Assembly: GCA_964247055.1 (NCBI GenBank)
Contig: OZ176050.1
Coordinates: forward strand, 3,038,001-3,102,000
Origin: Paragordius varius
Lineage: Eukaryota > Nematomorpha
Reading direction: 5' to 3'
Length of the DNA: 64,000 nucleotides
The notes under the pieces were generated by a model. That model was not told the origin of the DNA, made no database searches, and worked only from the letters and a program-made list of their open reading frames with translations. The position numbers and the translations under genes were made by a program. Shown piece after piece: positions 61,404 through 64,000 of the stretch (the stretch's first letter is position 1; each line of letters begins with the position of its first letter).

Positions 61404-63839
61404 TTACATCATGGGACGCTTGTTACCACGAAGTATGGCAACCAGTATATCTTGATATTTACCAGATACGTCATTCTAAATATTAAAGCTATATGGATTA
61501 CCCTCAAATCTTTTTCCAGTGGCACATTATACAGATTAAAATATTGCCTTTTAATATCTTCCAAATCAGTTTCGGATCTTGTAACCAATATTCGTATTAA
61601 ATCTTTATCCTTAGTACCGAACCCACTCTAAAAGATTATTTTCAAATATGTACATGTACTTTCATGGCATGTCGCAAACGTTTGGCAAAAAAGGATGCTG
61701 GATGTCGGACCGATTCAACTATAAAATATAGTATAAAACACACTAATCTCAATAATTTCGTTTACCATGTATGACCTAGTAAATTCTAAATTATTTTCTA
61801 TGGAATAAACGCATTCAGGTAAAGTAAATATTTAGTACCAAATTGAATTACGTATTGAAAAACTTTTTTTAGAGATGGTTTCAATAACAATAGTTGTAAA
61901 TAAATGCTCGTTTATTAACCCAAACAACTTAAGAAAATATTTCTCGAAAACAATGCGAGTTCTGGGTTTAAGAAAAAGACCAAAAAGACATTTTATAGGG
62001 GTCGAAATGCAAAACCGTATATATTAACAAGCTGTATAAGCAAAAAATATTAATAGTTTTTAACAACTCTTTGTATCTTATCTTAAAAATGAATTGATCC
62101 AAAAATACCTTTTTTCTAAAATTCTAATTTCGAATAATCAATATTTTATTGACTAACCTATCGTATTTTACAAACATTGCGAAAAAATTGGAATATACAT
62201 GATGATTTTCAAACTTTAGATTATACCTAAAACCAAAAGACTGCGTTGAATTTTGCCGTTTGTTTCCTTTATGATGGCCTCTTCAATGCTATGTCGGGAA
62301 AGGCGTTGATATTGATCAAATATTAATCTTAATTGGGCATAATTCCGTTTAGTTAATATGTCCACAAACGATTTCATATCCGTCCCAAATAATCGATTTC
62401 TACCGCCCTCAAGTAATTTCTAAATTTTCCAAATATTCCACATTAATTCATAGTTTACGATAAATATAATAATTTTATACATTCTTATATAATTGAAACA
62501 ATTATACTCTCTCCATTATAAATTTCATAAAAAGATTAATTTTTAAAAGTTACTTTTGCATCATTAAGAGCTTGATTGGGATCCGTGGTCTGTGATTGAT
62601 CTCTGTCAGCCTAAATAAAATATATTATCAAAAATCGCTAAAAAATTGATATATCGGTAAAGATTAATATATAGGTAAAAATATAAAAAGATTGGTGAAT
62701 ATATTGTGGAAGGTAAGATGGGAAGAGGCGCCCTAAATCGTGATGGAATGGCAAAACTGAACCTAAAACGCGAAAACATAGACAAGGTTCTATGGCGAAA
62801 TAGTTTACGATGACCGCTCAAAAGAGTGATACCATATAAATCAGCATATATTGATATGGATTTTAAGAATGTTAATTATATTAAAATGCGATTATACTTT
62901 GCTTAAGGCTACTAATAAATCTTCTACGTGTCCATGGGTATCTCCTTTGATCGAACTTGCAATATCTTTGCGATACACTAAATATTAAAAAATTAATATT
63001 TATTCTTAAAATATTTGCAATCAAAAAATACAAAAAAATTATGTGAAGGGATCATGTGAAATGTGTAATATCCGGAATTTAAAGAGAAACGCTTAGATTT
63101 CACATATTAGCAATTATGGTTTATTACATCTTCTATAGGCTTCTCTAATGGCAGCTAACTGTTGAGGAGTTCGCGTTAACATTATTTCAATGAGTGTTTC
63201 GAAATCGGTACCAAATCCCTAAGAGAAATAAAACGTAATAATTATAAAAATTTGAATGTTTTTTTGTTTCTCATACTTTGATAGATTCCCGAATTAATTT
63301 AGCATCGTAATCCGCTTTGGGTGTCATCAGAGCTACCAAAGTATCTTGATATTTACGATTCGTGTCAGACTTTATGTGGCTAATCAAATCCTTTTGCGTG
63401 GGTTTATTTGAACAGGGATAAATAAATAATTAAGTTTAAGAAAAAATTTAATAATTTATATATATTATTTTTAACGAATTCCTATACTCGCTTTGTAAGG
63501 GCCTTATATTGTTGAGCAATGAGTTGTCTTTCATCGTTCGTCCTCCCGGCAATTATACTGTTTAACTTGCCGGTATTTGTGCCTAAAAAGAAATGTAACT
63601 TTTTTCTTGAGCCAATTGCATATGAAAAAGATTAAAATGAATAAAATATTTTACCGAATCCAACCAATGCGTCTTTTAGAATTTTGGCATCTTGAACAGG
63701 ATTAAAATTTGGAGTTGGTTCTATAGTCCCCTCCCCCTAAAATAAATATAAAAAAGGGATACAATATATTGGTTAAAGACATAAGAGAGCTAATTTATTT
63801 CACACTTCTTTCCAAGTTGTGAATTAAACTTGACATCAT
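61404..63839 (-). CDS. Annexin (gene 2)
   Basis: Paralogue of annexin 1. Exons on the minus strand: 63804-63839 (candidate first exon, [12 protein letters not shown]), 63655-63736, 63488-63582, 63277-63390, 63128-63218, 62898-62977, 62554-62610, 62227-62419, 61660-61718, 61502-61627, 61404-61475; 334 residues in frame. Four repeats are recognisable: [21 protein letters not shown], the third with [14 protein letters not shown], and [11 protein letters not shown], ending [14 protein letters not shown]. Splice positions in the first two repeats are identical to annexin 1 (after GFG, before DL, before GFGT). One exon of annexin 1 is split here (62554-62610 is separate). A segment present in annexin 1 (WDALKKFIYIL, before repeat 4) is missing. 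Introns are about 33-290 nt or more; none is in the 21-25 nt class. An AATAAA overlaps the stop codon (61399-61404). Confidence 0.92.
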
Positions 63840-64000
63840 ATTAAATGTTTGTCAAAATTATAGATTTTTTCTGTAAGTGATTTTTTACAGTGGATATAAA
63901 AAACGCCCTTTTGAAATATATAACATTGTCCCAAAATTTGATTCTAGTTGCGCTGTGCTAAATATTAGTTTATTGTTTATAGAGTAACATACATCAGAGC

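Overview
The window is AT-rich nuclear DNA from an animal. It carries five multi-exon protein genes that can be followed exon by exon, a sixth that is unfamiliar, and many DNA-transposon remains. The gene set (fused UMP synthase, GAF-domain PDE10, Cdt2/DTL, two annexins) is metazoan. Introns fall into two classes. One is about 21-38 nt and crowds the 5' ends of two genes; the other is 58 nt to 4.1 kb. Very short introns are known in dicyemid mesozoans, and a 5'-short/3'-long gradient is known in schistosomes, so a lophotrochozoan (mesozoan or flatworm-like) source is my best guess, but the species is not determined.

Layout. 1-2.6 kb: intergenic, with one copy of a long interspersed repeat (R1). 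2.66-6.23 kb (+): UMPS, with three introns of 21-23 nt. 7.55-10.02 kb (-): Asn-rich protein of unknown function. 10-29 kb: gene-poor; contains repeat R2, a hAT with CAGGGG-type ends, a second hAT with an 8-bp target duplication, a possible LINE scrap, two elements built on 21-bp iterated inverted termini, a CACTA-like element and hAT-type MITEs. 29.4 kb: one orphan Cys-rich exon candidate. 31.6-42.7 kb (+): PDE10-type dual GAF phosphodiesterase, about 24 exons; one intron holds a hAT-like shell, a second R2 copy and a small mitochondrial rRNA fragment nested inside one another. 44.5-45.4 kb: dead mariner. 46.86-47.29 kb: a 426-bp palindrome carrying one complete hammerhead ribozyme per strand. 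48.8-55.7 kb (+): annexin 1, with a 2.3-kb hAT in its largest intron. 55.8-59.65 kb (-): Cdt2/DTL, four introns of 22-25 nt. 61.4-63.84 kb (-): annexin 2.

Functionally the genes are unrelated housekeeping and signalling genes: de novo pyrimidine synthesis, cyclic-nucleotide hydrolysis, PCNA-coupled CRL4 ubiquitination and Ca2+/membrane binding. The two annexins look like an old local duplication around DTL. The most unusual items are the double-stranded hammerhead palindrome and the 21-25 nt introns.
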